Shown: one piece after another, positions 36,366 to 44,042 of the stretch | Layout of the letters: every line of letters begins with the position of its first letter | Numbering within the stretch: position 1 is the stretch's first letter | DNA from: Chloroflexota bacterium | GTDB taxonomy: Bacteria; Chloroflexota; Dehalococcoidia; Lucifugimonadales; JACPCL1 | Direction of reading: 5' to 3' | Assembly (NCBI GenBank): GCA_016179765.1 | Contig: JACPCL010000040.1 | Span: 1 to 44,042 of the forward strand | DNA length: 44,042 bases | Notes under the pieces: model-generated | Databases searched by the model: none | What the model was told of the DNA's origin: nothing | The model's input: only the letters and a program-made list of their open reading frames with translations | Translations under genes and position numbers: made by a program

Positions 36366-39300
36366 TTAGCCTTTCACCTGCCCCCGCAGCGTCTCCTGGG
36401 CGGCGCGCAGGGCGTCGTCCAGCTTGGCGGCGTCCCGGCCGCCGCCCTGGGCCATCTCCGGCCTGCCGCCGCCGCCGCCGCCCATGGCCTTGGCCGCCTC
36501 GCGCACCATGTTGCCGGCGTGGACGCCCCTGGCCACCACGTCTTTCGTCGCCATGACCAGGATGACGGGCCGGTCGCCGATGACGGCGCCCAGACAGACG
36601 ACGCCGCTGCTCAGCTTGTCCCGCAGCCAGTCGCCTATCTCGCGGAGGGCCTCCGCCGAGGAGACGGCGGCCCCCCCAGAAACCAGCGTGACGCCGTTTA
36701 CCTGGGTGGCTTTGCCCAGAAGGGCCTGGGCCTGGCCAAGGGAGGCTGCCCTCTCCCGGGCCTCGGCCTCTTTGCGCAGGCGGGCGTTCTCCTCCTTCAG
36801 GGCCTCTATCTTGGCGGGCAGGTCCTTAGGCGACGCCTCCAGCTGCTGCGCCAGGCCTGCGATGAGGGCTTGCTGCTCCCGGAGCAGGGCTTCGGCGGCG
36901 CGGCCAGTGACGGCCTCTATGCGCCGCAGCCCCGCGCCCACGCTGCTCTCTCCCAGGACAAGGCACAGGCCGATCTCGCCGGTGGCGTTGATGTGGGTGC
37001 CGCCGCACACCTCAAAGCTGAAGGGCTGAGGAGAGAGGGAAGCCCCTCCGGGGCTTCCTTGTAAGACCGTGTGAAGCTGGCTGGGGGGCGGCAAGGCATC
37101 CCCTACGTTGCTGCGGGGCCGCTCCCCGGCGGGGATCTCCGCGCCAACCTCGCCCACCTCCACCACGCGGACGCGGTCGCCGTACCGCTCGCCGAAGAAG
37201 GCCAGCGCCCCTTCGGCCACGGCCTGGCGATACGTCGTCTCCCGCTTGCGGACGGGCAGGTTGGCCCGGATGCGGTCGTTCACCATCTCCTCCACCTGGC
37301 GCAGCTCCTGGGGCGAGACCGCGCTGACGTGGGTAAAGTCAAAGCGCAGGCGGTCGGGCGTCACCAGAGAACCTTGCTGGCGCACGTGGGTGCCCAGCAC
37401 TTTTCGGAGCGCCGCGTGCAGCAGGTGGGTGGCCGTGTGGTTGCGGGCGGCGTCGTTGCGCCGGGCCTCCTCCACGGTGGCCAGCACGTGCTCACCCACG
37501 CGCAGGGAGCCACGCAGGACGCGCCCGGTGTGCGCCACCAGCCCTGGGATGGGAGCCTGGGTGTCCTCCACGTGGAACAGGCTGTCGTCCGGCCCCTGGA
37601 TGAAGCCGGCGTCGCCGACCTGTCCGCCGCCCTCGGCGTAGAAGGGCGTCTCTTGTAGAACAACCTCGGCCTGCTGGCCCGCCGATATGGCGCTGGCCTG
37701 CTCGCCGTTGACCAGGATGGCGGCGATGACCGAGGAGGCGGAGGTGGCCTCGTAGGCCAGGGAGCGGCTAGACCCGACCTGTTGTGACAGCTCCTGGTAC
37801 ACACGTACCTGCTCCGTGTCGCCGCCGAAGCCGCTGGCGGCGCGGGCGCGCTGGCGCTGCGCCTCCATCTCCCGTTGGAAGCCCTCCATGTCCACGGAGA
37901 GGCCGTGCTCCTGGGCAACCTCCGCCGTGACTTCCACGGGGAAGCCGTACGTGTCGTGCAGAATGAATACCTGTGTGCCAGGCAACGTTGCAGCCAAAGC
38001 TCTTAAGGCTTGAGTATGAGCCTGTAAAGCATTTTCAAGAGATATGTTGCCGGGCTCAATGCGGAAGTGTACTAACTTGTCTCTGAATTGATCCACCGAA
38101 TTGCTGATCGCCTTCACTAGGCTTCGGGTTCCTTCGGAGATACCAACCCTAATCCCCTCCTCAATTAGACGGTTAATCTCTGTTTCTATGGGTGCCAGTT
38201 CGCCCTGAGCCATGTTCACAGCTACTGCAAGGCTATCGCCTGTAGAAACTTCTTCGCCCGTATGCAGGTTTCGCACATGAGCGTTAAGGGCGTACCGATA
38301 GAGTTCATCCCATCGGTCTACAACACCAAGGAGTCTCCTCCGTAAAGGAATGATTTCCTTTTCTAGCTTAGGTAGGCCTTCATTGAAGGTTTCAGTAAAC
38401 TGCGCCTCCTCCTGCTGCAATACCCGCAGGACAAAGGTGCGCCCCTGGGCAAGCTCCGAGTAGACGCCGCCCATGCGCTGGATGACCACCTCCGCCACTG
38501 CCGCAAGGAAGCTGTCGGCGTTGTCGGGGTTGTAGGCCAGGCCGATCTTCTGCCCAAAGAGGATGGCCCGCCGGATGAGGCGGCGCAGCACGTAGCCGCG
38601 CCCGGCGTTTCCTGGCACCACGCCATCGGCGATGAGGAAGGCGGCGCTGCGGGCGTGCTCCGCCACCACACGTATGGCCCTGTCCGTCGCCTCATCCTGC
38701 CCGTACCTCTTGTTTGCCAGCTCGCACACCCTGGCGATGATGGGCTGGAACAGGTCCGTCTCGTACACGGAAGGCACGCCCTGGAGGAGGCAGGCGACGC
38801 GCTCCAGGCCCATGCCCGTGTCTATGTTGGGCTTGGGCAGCGGCGTGCGCTTCTTGGCCTTGTCCTGGTAGAACTGCATGAACACCAGGTTCCATATCTC
38901 CAGAAAGCGACCGCAGTCGCAGCCGGGGCCGCACTGGTTGTCTGGCTTGCCCAGGCGGCAGGGGCCGCCGCGGTCGTAGTGGATTTCGGAGCAGGGGCCG
39001 CAGGGGCCTTCCTCGCCGGCGGGGCCCCAGAAGTTGTCCTTTTCCCCCAGGCGGCGGATGCGCTCCCTGGGAACGCCCTGTCCCACCCATAGCTCCAGGG
39101 CCTCGTCGTCGTCCAGGAACACGGTGGCCCACAGGCGGTCCGGCGGCAGCTTGAGGTGCTGGGTGACGAACTCCCATGCCCAGGCGATGGCCTCCCGTTT
39201 GAAGTAGTCGCCGATGCTGAAGTTGCCCAGCATCTCAAAGAAGGTGAGGTGGCTGGCGTCGCCCACGGACTCCACGTCGGTGACGCGGAAGCACTTCTGG

Positions 39301-39488
39301 ACGCTGGTCAGACGCGGGCGCGGCGGCTGCATCTCGCCGGTGAAGTAGGGCTTGAACTGCACCATGCCGGCGGTGGTCAGGAGCAGGGTAGGGTCGCCCG
39401 CGGGGATGAGGGAGGAGCTGGGTACCAGGAGGTGCCCCTTGCTCTGGAAGAAGTCCAGATACCGTTGCCTGATGTCCGCGGCTTGCAC
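36366..39488 (-). CDS. alaS: alanyl-tRNA synthetase with two extra segments
   Basis: A 1040-residue enzyme that charges tRNA-Ala; the family is usually about 870-880. The aminoacylation domain is complete (FFQSKGHLLVPSSSLIPAGD, FKPYFTGEMQPPRPRLTSVQ, EMLGNFSIGDYFKREA, RGYVLRRLIRRA). The editing domain has HTATHLLHAAL and CGGTHINATGEIG zinc ligands, and the C-terminal DHHA1 part ends near GGRPEMAQGGG. Two insertions explain the length. About 120 residues (380-499) lie between LPKLEKE and LPGTQVFILHDTYGFP and are encoded by visibly AT-richer DNA. A second of about 40 residues just before FSFEVCGGTH includes a palindromic repeat. No stop codons are present, so both are tolerated or spliced in as domains. 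The gene heads alaS-ruvX-aroE. Confidence 0.95.
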   Translation of the reverse strand: MQAADIRQRYLDFFQSKGHLLVPSSSLIPAGDPTLLLTTAGMVQFKPYFTGEMQPPRPRLTSVQKCFRVTDVESVGDASHLTFFEMLGNFSIGDYFKREAIAWAWEFVTQHLKLPPDRLWATVFLDDDEALELWVGQGVPRERIRRLGEKDNFWGPAGEEGPCGPCSEIHYDRGGPCRLGKPDNQCGPGCDCGRFLEIWNLVFMQFYQDKAKKRTPLPKPNIDTGMGLERVACLLQGVPSVYETDLFQPIIARVCELANKRYGQDEATDRAIRVVAEHARSAAFLIADGVVPGNAGRGYVLRRLIRRAILFGQKIGLAYNPDNADSFLAAVAEVVIQRMGGVYSELAQGRTFVLRVLQQEEAQFTETFNEGLPKLEKEIIPLRRRLLGVVDRWDELYRYALNAHVRNLHTGEEVSTGDSLAVAVNMAQGELAPIETEINRLIEEGIRVGISEGTRSLVKAISNSVDQFRDKLVHFRIEPGNISLENALQAHTQALRALAATLPGTQVFILHDTYGFPVEVTAEVAQEHGLSVDMEGFQREMEAQRQRARAASGFGGDTEQVRVYQELSQQVGSSRSLAYEATSASSVIAAILVNGEQASAISAGQQAEVVLQETPFYAEGGGQVGDAGFIQGPDDSLFHVEDTQAPIPGLVAHTGRVLRGSLRVGEHVLATVEEARRNDAARNHTATHLLHAALRKVLGTHVRQQGSLVTPDRLRFDFTHVSAVSPQELRQVEEMVNDRIRANLPVRKRETTYRQAVAEGALAFFGERYGDRVRVVEVGEVGAEIPAGERPRSNVGDALPPPSQLHTVLQGSPGGASLSPQPFSFEVCGGTHINATGEIGLCLVLGESSVGAGLRRIEAVTGRAAEALLREQQALIAGLAQQLEASPKDLPAKIEALKEENARLRKEAEARERAASLGQAQALLGKATQVNGVTLVSGGAAVSSAEALREIGDWLRDKLSSGVVCLGAVIGDRPVILVMATKDVVARGVHAGNMVREAAKAMGGGGGGRPEMAQGGGRDAAKLDDALRAAQETLRGQVKG
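37030..37066. repeat. palindromic TTTCAAG-family element inside alaS (in frame)
   Basis: GGAGAGAGGGAAGCCCC, TCC, GGGGCTTCCTTGTAAGA. Read in alaS it encodes LQGSPGGASLSP, next to the zinc-binding CGGTH motif of the editing domain. The same unit is intergenic elsewhere. Confidence 0.85.
37992..38351 (-). other. AT-rich in-frame insert in alaS, about 120 residues
   Basis: This part of alaS has lower GC than the sequence on either side and different codon choice. It encodes a mostly helical, charged segment (LLGVVDRWDELYRYALNAHV, ELAPIETEINRLIEEGIRV, SLVKAISNSVDQFRDKLVHF) of no family known to me. It has no intein-type ends (no Cys/Ser start with HN-C/S/T end). It separates two normally adjacent parts of the alanylation/tRNA-binding region. 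Confidence 0.7.
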
Positions 39489-39506
39489 GAAAGGGCTCCC
39501 TTATCT

Positions 39507-39545
39507 ATCTTTCAAGAAGGCCCCTTCGGGGCCTTCCTCTCCCTC
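39507..39545. repeat. palindromic TTTCAAG-element upstream of alaS
   Basis: ATCTTTCAAGAAGGCCCC, TTC, GGGGCCTTCCTCTCC, 19 bases upstream of the alaS start, so in its leader. Confidence 0.8.
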
Positions 39546-39642
39546 GTTTCCCGTGGGGAGGGGGGGAGAGGGCAGGCGTTACTTGTGAGCAATGGAGGAA
39601 TTATAGCAGGTGGCAGGATGGGAGAAGGAGAGGGCGGCTCCT

Positions 39643-39712
39643 GAGAGGGAAGCCCCTTTGGGGCTTCCTTGAAAGGGAGATAGTCTCCTTGAAAGCAAGA
39701 TAAGGATTGAAG
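39643..39712. repeat. palindromic element, extended copy
   Basis: GAGAGGGAAGCCCC, TTT, GGGGCTTCCTTGAAAGGG, then AGATAGTCTCCTTGAAAGCA and AGATAAGGAT. The whole extended unit recurs at 43118-43233. The rest of 39546-40083 holds no gene I can support, apart from a GAGCCTGCCCTGAGTGAACC dispersed unit near 39969. Confidence 0.75.
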
Positions 39713-40083
39713 GGGTGAGGTCTCAAGCTAAATCCTACGGCTCGCCCCTTTCGTTGACAACGGAGTGGGCCTATGTTAACGTCTTTTCGCTTACTCTGGC
39801 TATCTGTTGCTTCCGATTCCCCTGCCCTTCAGCTGAAGGGCCTGCCCTTTTCTTCCCGTATTTTCTCTCTTAATCTCAGCCAAAAGGCCGCCCGGCGCCG
39901 ATACTGGCGGCCTGGGATTCCCTTGCTCCAACGAGACTATCTCAACATGGTTCTTCACCCCAGCCTCAAGAGCCTGCCCTGAGTGAACCGAAGGGCTGGG
40001 GTATCACGCCGCCTCTGAAGGGGGCGTCGCCAAAAAGGTTTTTGAGATAGCTTCAAAGTCCTGGGCGTCCGCTGGTGCTCCCC

Positions 40084-41607
40084 ATGGCCGAGCCGCATGA
40101 CAACCGCTTTGAGCAACTCCTGGCCCTGGCCCGCGAGACGCTAGAGGGGCGCCGCCTTATTGTCGTCAGCAACCGTGGGCCGGTGGAGCACCGGGTCATC
40201 CCCAACGGCGATGCCCAGGCCCAGCGGGGTAGCGGTACCCTGGTGACGGTCTTCTCCTACTTCATGCGCAACATGGAGTTTACGTGGGTCTCCAGCACCA
40301 TGGGCGAGGGCGACCGCCTGGCGTGGCAGAAGGGGGAGGGCGTCCGTATCCCTTCCGGCCTGCCTGGGAACAGGGTGTCCATACGGTACGTGTCCCCTGC
40401 CCGCAGGGCTTACCACAAGTTCTACAACACCCTGTGCAACCCCATCCTGTGGTTTCTCCAGCACTACATGTGGAGCACCCCGTACACGCCTACCATTGAT
40501 CAGACGGTGCACGACGCCTGGGATACGGGGTACGTGGAGGTGAACAGGGTCTTTGCGGAGGGGGTGCTGGCGGAAGCGGCCGCGGTGGGGGGGCCGGTGT
40601 GCGTTATGCTGCACGACTACCACCTGTACCTGGTGGCCGGCTTTCTGCGCGCAGCCCTGCCCACCGCCCTGGTCCACCACTTTGTGCACATCCCGTGGCC
40701 TACCCCCACCTACTGGGAGCTGCTGCCCACCTACATGCGCCAGGCCATCTGCCAGGGGCTGTGCGGCGCCGACGTGGCGGGTTTCCAGACCCACCGGGAC
40801 GGCGTCAACTTCCTCCACTGCTGCGAAGACTTCCTGCCCGAGGCGGAGGTGGATTACCGGGAACAGAGCGTCCTGCTTGGGGGCCACCGTACCTTTGTGA
40901 AGGTCTACCCCACGGCCATCAACGTGGAGGAGGTGCGGCGGCTGTCCAGCTCTCCCCGCGTGCGGGACTACGAGCGTCAACTGGTGGCATTGCCCGGGGA
41001 AAAGGCCATCGTACGGGTGGACAGGGCCGAACCCAACAAGAACATCCTGCGGGGCCTGCGAGCCTACGAAACGCTGCTCCAGCGCCACCCTGACCTGAAG
41101 GGCACGGTGAAGTTCCTGGCCTTCCTGGTACCCTCCCGCACCCACATCCGCCAGTACCAGCGGTACGTGGAGGAGGTCCAGGAGGCGGTCAAGGAGATCA
41201 ACGCCGCCCACGGCGCGCCGGGCTGGACGCCCATCCACCTGTACATGGAGAACAACTACACTCTGGCGGTGGCGGGCTTGCGCATGTACGATGTGCTGCT
41301 GGTCAACCCGGTGATAGACGGCATGAACCTGGTGGCCAAGGAAGGCCCCGTGGTGAACACCCGGGACGGCGTCCTGCTGCTCTCCGAGGCGGCAGGGGCG
41401 TACCCACAGCTTGCCGCAGGCGCTCTGGCCGTGGGCTCCGCCGACGTGGAGGGTACGATGCAGGCCATGCATCAGGCGCTCCTCATGCCCGCCGAGGAGC
41501 GCCACCGGCGGCAAGGCCTGCTGGTGGAGGCCATGGAGCGGGAGGACGTGGTCCACTGGTTCCAGCGCCAGTTTGAGGACCTGAGGACGCTGGGAAAGCA
41601 GGGATAA
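40084..41607 (+). CDS. otsA: trehalose-6-phosphate synthase-like glycosyltransferase (GT20)
   Basis: A 507-residue GT20 enzyme, expected to join UDP- or GDP-glucose to glucose 6-phosphate. RLIVVSNRGPVEH opens the Rossmann half, followed by VMLHDYHLYLVAGFLR, HFVHIPWPTPTYWELLP, GADVAGFQTHRDGVNFL, IVRVDRAEPNKNILRGL (the usual hDRlDyiKGi region, altered), and VNPVIDGMNLVAKEGPVVN. Family members usually have GxxNR(L/R)P after SNR and a D-x-L-DGMNLV motif; here RGP and VIDGMNLV. These changes and the absence of a phosphatase gene leave its exact acceptor open; GT20 homologues making glucosylglycerol phosphate are an alternative. Start at ATG 40084; no strong ribosome site is seen. Confidence 0.85.
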   Translation: MAEPHDNRFEQLLALARETLEGRRLIVVSNRGPVEHRVIPNGDAQAQRGSGTLVTVFSYFMRNMEFTWVSSTMGEGDRLAWQKGEGVRIPSGLPGNRVSIRYVSPARRAYHKFYNTLCNPILWFLQHYMWSTPYTPTIDQTVHDAWDTGYVEVNRVFAEGVLAEAAAVGGPVCVMLHDYHLYLVAGFLRAALPTALVHHFVHIPWPTPTYWELLPTYMRQAICQGLCGADVAGFQTHRDGVNFLHCCEDFLPEAEVDYREQSVLLGGHRTFVKVYPTAINVEEVRRLSSSPRVRDYERQLVALPGEKAIVRVDRAEPNKNILRGLRAYETLLQRHPDLKGTVKFLAFLVPSRTHIRQYQRYVEEVQEAVKEINAAHGAPGWTPIHLYMENNYTLAVAGLRMYDVLLVNPVIDGMNLVAKEGPVVNTRDGVLLLSEAAGAYPQLAAGALAVGSADVEGTMQAMHQALLMPAEERHRRQGLLVEAMEREDVVHWFQRQFEDLRTLGKQG

Positions 41608-41611
41608 GCCT

Positions 41612-41884
41612 ATGCGCACCGTAACCGTGAGCGAACTGAAGAGCAAGCTGGGTCACTATTTGGACTGCACCGCCCGAGGGGAGGCCATCGCCATCACCCG
41701 GCGGGGCAAGGTAGTCGGAGTGCTGGCTTCCCCTGAGCCAGCGCCTCTCGCAAAGAAAAGCCTAGAGGAGTTGGCGGAGGAAGGGGTTCTCCTGTGGGCA
41801 GGGAAGAAATGGGAAGAGATCCCGAAGACCATGAAACTCAAAGGCAAGCCTCTGTCAAAATACGTGCTAGAAGGACGAGAGTGA
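41612..41884 (+). CDS. Phd/prevent-host-death-type antitoxin
   Basis: A 90-residue protein: MRTVTVSELKSKLGHYLDCTARGEAIAITRRGKVVGVLASP is the Phd/YefM DNA-binding fold, and the C-terminal region (KKWEEIPKTMKLKGKPLSKY) is the toxin-binding tail. It precedes a PIN-domain toxin with a 4-base overlap. It lies four bases after the GT20 stop, so it may be read from that promoter. Confidence 0.88.
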   Translation: MRTVTVSELKSKLGHYLDCTARGEAIAITRRGKVVGVLASPEPAPLAKKSLEELAEEGVLLWAGKKWEEIPKTMKLKGKPLSKYVLEGRE

Positions 41885-42303
41885 TCCTTTACCTAGACAC
41901 GAGTTCTCTAGTAAAGGTGTTTGTAGACGAACCAGGTTCGCAGGAAGTGCGGGCGCTCGTGTCACAGACGGATGGCATAGCCACTTCTATCGTTGCCTAT
42001 GTTGAGATGTGGTCCGCCTTGAGCAGGAAACTACGGAGTGGTGAAATCCAACGAGCAGAGTATCAGGCATACCTTGATCAGTTTGAGCACTATTGGCGCA
42101 TCACCACTGTTGTCACTTTGAGTGAACAGCTAGTAGCCTCTGCCGCCCGACTTACTGAGCGCCATGGCCTGCGGGCCCTGGACGCCATCCACCTGGCCTC
42201 CGCCGCAAGCCTCGCCCGCTGGTCTCGTGAGCCGCTTATCTTCTCCTCCGCCGATGCCGCCCAGCTTGCCGCGGCGGGCAGACAGGGGCTGACCACCCCC
42301 TAG
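41881..42303 (+). CDS. vapC: VapC-type PIN toxin
   Basis: A 140-residue PIN-domain RNase. GTG start at 41881 overlaps the antitoxin stop (GTGA). Acidic residues of the fold are visible: Asp in LYLDTSSLVK, Glu in YVEMWSAL, Asp in LRALDAIHLASA and Asp in FSSADAAQLAAA. It should cleave RNA when freed of the antitoxin. Module follows the GT20 gene with no sign of a duplicated gene tail, unlike the efp and topA sites. Confidence 0.92.
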   Translation: MILYLDTSSLVKVFVDEPGSQEVRALVSQTDGIATSIVAYVEMWSALSRKLRSGEIQRAEYQAYLDQFEHYWRITTVVTLSEQLVASAARLTERHGLRALDAIHLASAASLARWSREPLIFSSADAAQLAAAGRQGLTTP

Positions 42304-42319
42304 CTCGCTCCTCGTGGAA

Positions 42320-43069
42320 CTACACCCTCTTCAGTTGCTCCAGCGTGGCGGGCAGCTCCGCCAGCTTCTTAATGGTTGCCGTAGGCGTAACGTCCAGTTT
42401 GCTGTCGTCAAACCCTTCCAGCCATACGGAGCGCATGCCCATGTCGCTGGCGCCCTTGATGTCGTTCAGCAGATGGTCACCCACGTGCACCGCCACGGTG
42501 GAAGTGCATCCCATGCTCAGCAGGGTGTGCATGAAGATGTGCCGGTTGGGCTTGGTCATCAGCACCTCATCGGAGAAGGTGCAGTGCTCAAAGTACTGGG
42601 AGAGGCCCTGCTCGTCAAAGTAGGCGCGGAAGGTGCGGCCCGGGGTCATGCCCGTGTTGGAGATGACGGCCAGCCGGTAGCCCTTCTGGGTGAGGCCATA
42701 CAGGGTCTCCTCCACCCCCTCGGGGATCATGGGGGGCGAGTCGTAGAAGGCGTCGGCGTACCGGTTCAGGATGACGGCGAAGGTCTCCCGGCTGAGCCGC
42801 TCCAGCAGGCCAGGAGCAATCTGGCGCACGAACATCTGCACCTGCTCCTTGAAAGACACGTCCAGCCCTTGCCGGTGTATCTCCCGGCACTGGCGATAGC
42901 CGGCGCGAAAGGCCTCTCGCACCTGCTCCTCGGTAAACTCCTCACCCGCCTGCCGGAGGGCGGCGACGGTATCCTCTATGCGGATACGGGTGCGCTCTCG
43001 CCCCCACTCGCGGGTGTCCAGGACAAGGGTCTGCCACAGGTCCAGGGTCACGACTTGTATGTCTGCCAT
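42320..43069 (-). CDS. HAD-superfamily hydrolase
   Basis: A 249-residue HAD hydrolase with a helical cap. Motif I is VTLDLWQTLV, where the nucleophile Asp is kept but the usual second Asp is Trp, as in several YjjG/haloacid-dehalogenase-like members. Motif II is LAVISNTG, motif III the Lys in LMTKPNRHIF and motif IV VHVGDHLLNDIKGASDMGMRSVWL. It likely acts on a small phosphorylated metabolite or related substrate, not identifiable here. Its stop lies 16 bases from the converging vapC stop. Confidence 0.88.
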   Translation of the reverse strand: MADIQVVTLDLWQTLVLDTREWGRERTRIRIEDTVAALRQAGEEFTEEQVREAFRAGYRQCREIHRQGLDVSFKEQVQMFVRQIAPGLLERLSRETFAVILNRYADAFYDSPPMIPEGVEETLYGLTQKGYRLAVISNTGMTPGRTFRAYFDEQGLSQYFEHCTFSDEVLMTKPNRHIFMHTLLSMGCTSTVAVHVGDHLLNDIKGASDMGMRSVWLEGFDDSKLDVTPTATIKKLAELPATLEQLKRV

Positions 43070-43117
43070 GCCCCTATACTATCACAGAGATGCGCCTGTG
43101 GCGCAGAACCTTACGTG

Positions 43118-43233
43118 GCGGAGAGAGGGAGGCCCCTGAGAGGGAGGCCCCTCTGGTCCGCCTGCGGCGGACTTGAAAGCAGGATAGCTTCCTGGAAAGG
43201 GAGATAGCCTCCTTGAAAGCAAGAGAAGGATAC
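43118..43233. repeat. extended palindromic element with nested palindrome
   Basis: Same extended unit as 39643-39712 (GAGAGGGAGGCCCCT..TTGAAAGC..GGAAAGGGAGATAGCCTCC..TTGAAAGCAAGAGAAGGAT), but the hairpin loop is replaced by GTCCGCCTGCGGCGGAC, a palindrome also found inside the MITE-like elements. It lies upstream of the HAD gene and tRNA-Thr. Confidence 0.75.
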
Positions 43234-43259
43234 CCCATAATCATGAGAGTCGCACCCCT

Positions 43260-43334
43260 GCCACCGTAGCTCAGTGGTAGAGCAGCTGTTTCGTAAACAG
43301 CAGGTCCTCGGTTCAAGTCCGAGCGGTGGCTCCA
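43260..43334 (+). tRNA. tRNA-Thr (CGT), CCA encoded
   Basis: Acceptor stem GCCACCG / CGGTGGC, discriminator T, encoded CCA at 43332-43334. D arm TAGCTCAGTGGTAGAGC, anticodon arm GCTGT-TTCGTAA-ACAGC with anticodon CGT (reads ACG), T arm CTCGGTTCAAGTCCGAG. Confidence 0.96.
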
Positions 43335-43340
43335 CCCGCT

Positions 43341-43520
43341 ATGAAACGCACCAACTGGTACTCCGACCATCCCGCTGCCTGCACCTGCGCCGAGTGCACG
43401 GCGCGCGCCGCCGACCAGCGCAAGTTCAATGAGGCGTATGCCAGCCTGGGCAAGGTGGGCCGCAATGAGCCGTGCCCCTGCGGCAGCGGCAAGAAGTACA
43501 AGCGGTGCCACGGGGGGTAG
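43341..43520 (+). CDS. SEC-C motif mini-protein
   Basis: A 59-residue protein ending in a complete SEC-C zinc motif ([20 protein letters not shown]), the tail found on SecA and many small proteins that bind SecB or ribosomes. A second Cys cluster lies at residues 14-19 (CTCAEC). ATG at 43341 is only six bases after the tRNA-Thr CCA end, so it is almost certainly read on the tRNA transcript and freed by tRNA processing. No ribosome site fits in the six-base gap, so translation may use the tRNA 3' part or leaderless initiation. A hairpin terminator follows at 43552. Confidence 0.8.
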   Translation: MKRTNWYSDHPAACTCAECTARAADQRKFNEAYASLGKVGRNEPCPCGSGKKYKRCHGG

Positions 43521-43551
43521 GCGGCCCTGGTGGTATGCAAAAACGAAAGAG

Positions 43552-43575
43552 AGGCCCCGCCTGATGGCGGGGCCT
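43552..43575. terminator. bidirectional terminator
   Basis: AGGCCCCGCC, loop TGAT, GGCGGGGCCT. On the minus strand it is followed by CTCTTTCGTTTTTG, suiting the end of the 16S rRNA transcript; on the plus strand it follows the SEC-C gene. Confidence 0.8.
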
Positions 43576-43717
43576 TCTGTATCCTCTGTGCCCTTAACCG
43601 GTAGATAGTGGAAGGAAGCAGTCGTTGCTCCGAGAGTCCAAAGAGTGACCTTCGCGGCGGCGTCTGGGCTGCGGGTGGTCATGTCGCAGCCGGTGCAAGA
43701 GGCGCCTACCGACCGAC

Positions 43718-44042
<325 letters not shown>

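Noticed and set aside
37992-38351. Intein in alaS
   Set aside because: No splice-junction residues and far too short for the usual splicing domains.
39773-39982. 69-codon plus-strand ORF between alaS and the GT20 gene
   Set aside because: No recognisable motif, no ribosome site, and it runs into a dispersed repeat.
43681-43705. Another topA tail fragment near the 16S gene (CGCAGCCGGTGCA)
   Set aside because: The match is only about 13-18 bases and has no coding context; chance similarity is likely.

Overview
This looks like a chromosomal segment of an uncultivated Chloroflexota bacterium, probably Dehalococcoidia. The evidence is inferential: high GC, a dprA-topA-xerC-aroQ-pepP-efp gene string, peptide-type ABC transporters with unusual architectures, dense small repeats in nearly every spacer, and a 16S rRNA gene with no 23S gene downstream of it. 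No phylogenetic search was possible.

Layout. Positions 1-2209: the end of a probable restriction-modification pair (DNA methylase cut by the window edge, then a PD-(D/E)xK nuclease) that abuts a truncated nucleotidyltransferase gene. Positions 2535-11649, minus strand: a housekeeping string dprA > topA > xerC > aroQ > Xaa-Pro aminopeptidase > efp, interrupted by accessory genes (DUF433/DUF5615, DUF2283, MntA/HepT). tRNA-Ser(GGA) precedes it. Positions 12050-13892: an IS1595-like element with 24-bp inverted ends that each carry a promoter, a membrane-protein gene and a tiny divergent ORF. Positions 14288-19254: rpiB, two MFS exporters and a short-chain dehydrogenase. Positions 19310-31750: a lipoprotein fused to a solute-binding domain, then an operon of BNR-repeat secreted protein, permuted solute-binding protein, two permeases and two ATPases. 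Positions 31981-34675: a RelE/Phd-like pair, a frameshifted membrane gene and a selenocysteine protein of the GrdB/PrdB-like family. Positions 34861-39488, minus strand: alaS > ruvX > aroE. Positions 40084-43069: a trehalose-6-phosphate synthase-like gene, a Phd/VapC pair and a HAD hydrolase. Positions 43260-44042: tRNA-Thr(CGT), a SEC-C mini-protein and the 3' end of 16S rRNA on the minus strand.

Three themes stand out. (1) Toxin-antitoxin-type modules sit at the 3' ends of efp and topA, and in both places the core gene keeps an intact tail while a second, diverged copy of that tail lies on the far side of the module. This suggests a repeated insertion route that preserves the host gene. (2) Several families of small palindromic or terminal-inverted repeats fill the spacers, and one family also lies in frame inside xerC and alaS and supplies the C-terminus of ruvX. 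(3) A UGA at 34361 is best read as selenocysteine, with a matching hairpin just downstream.
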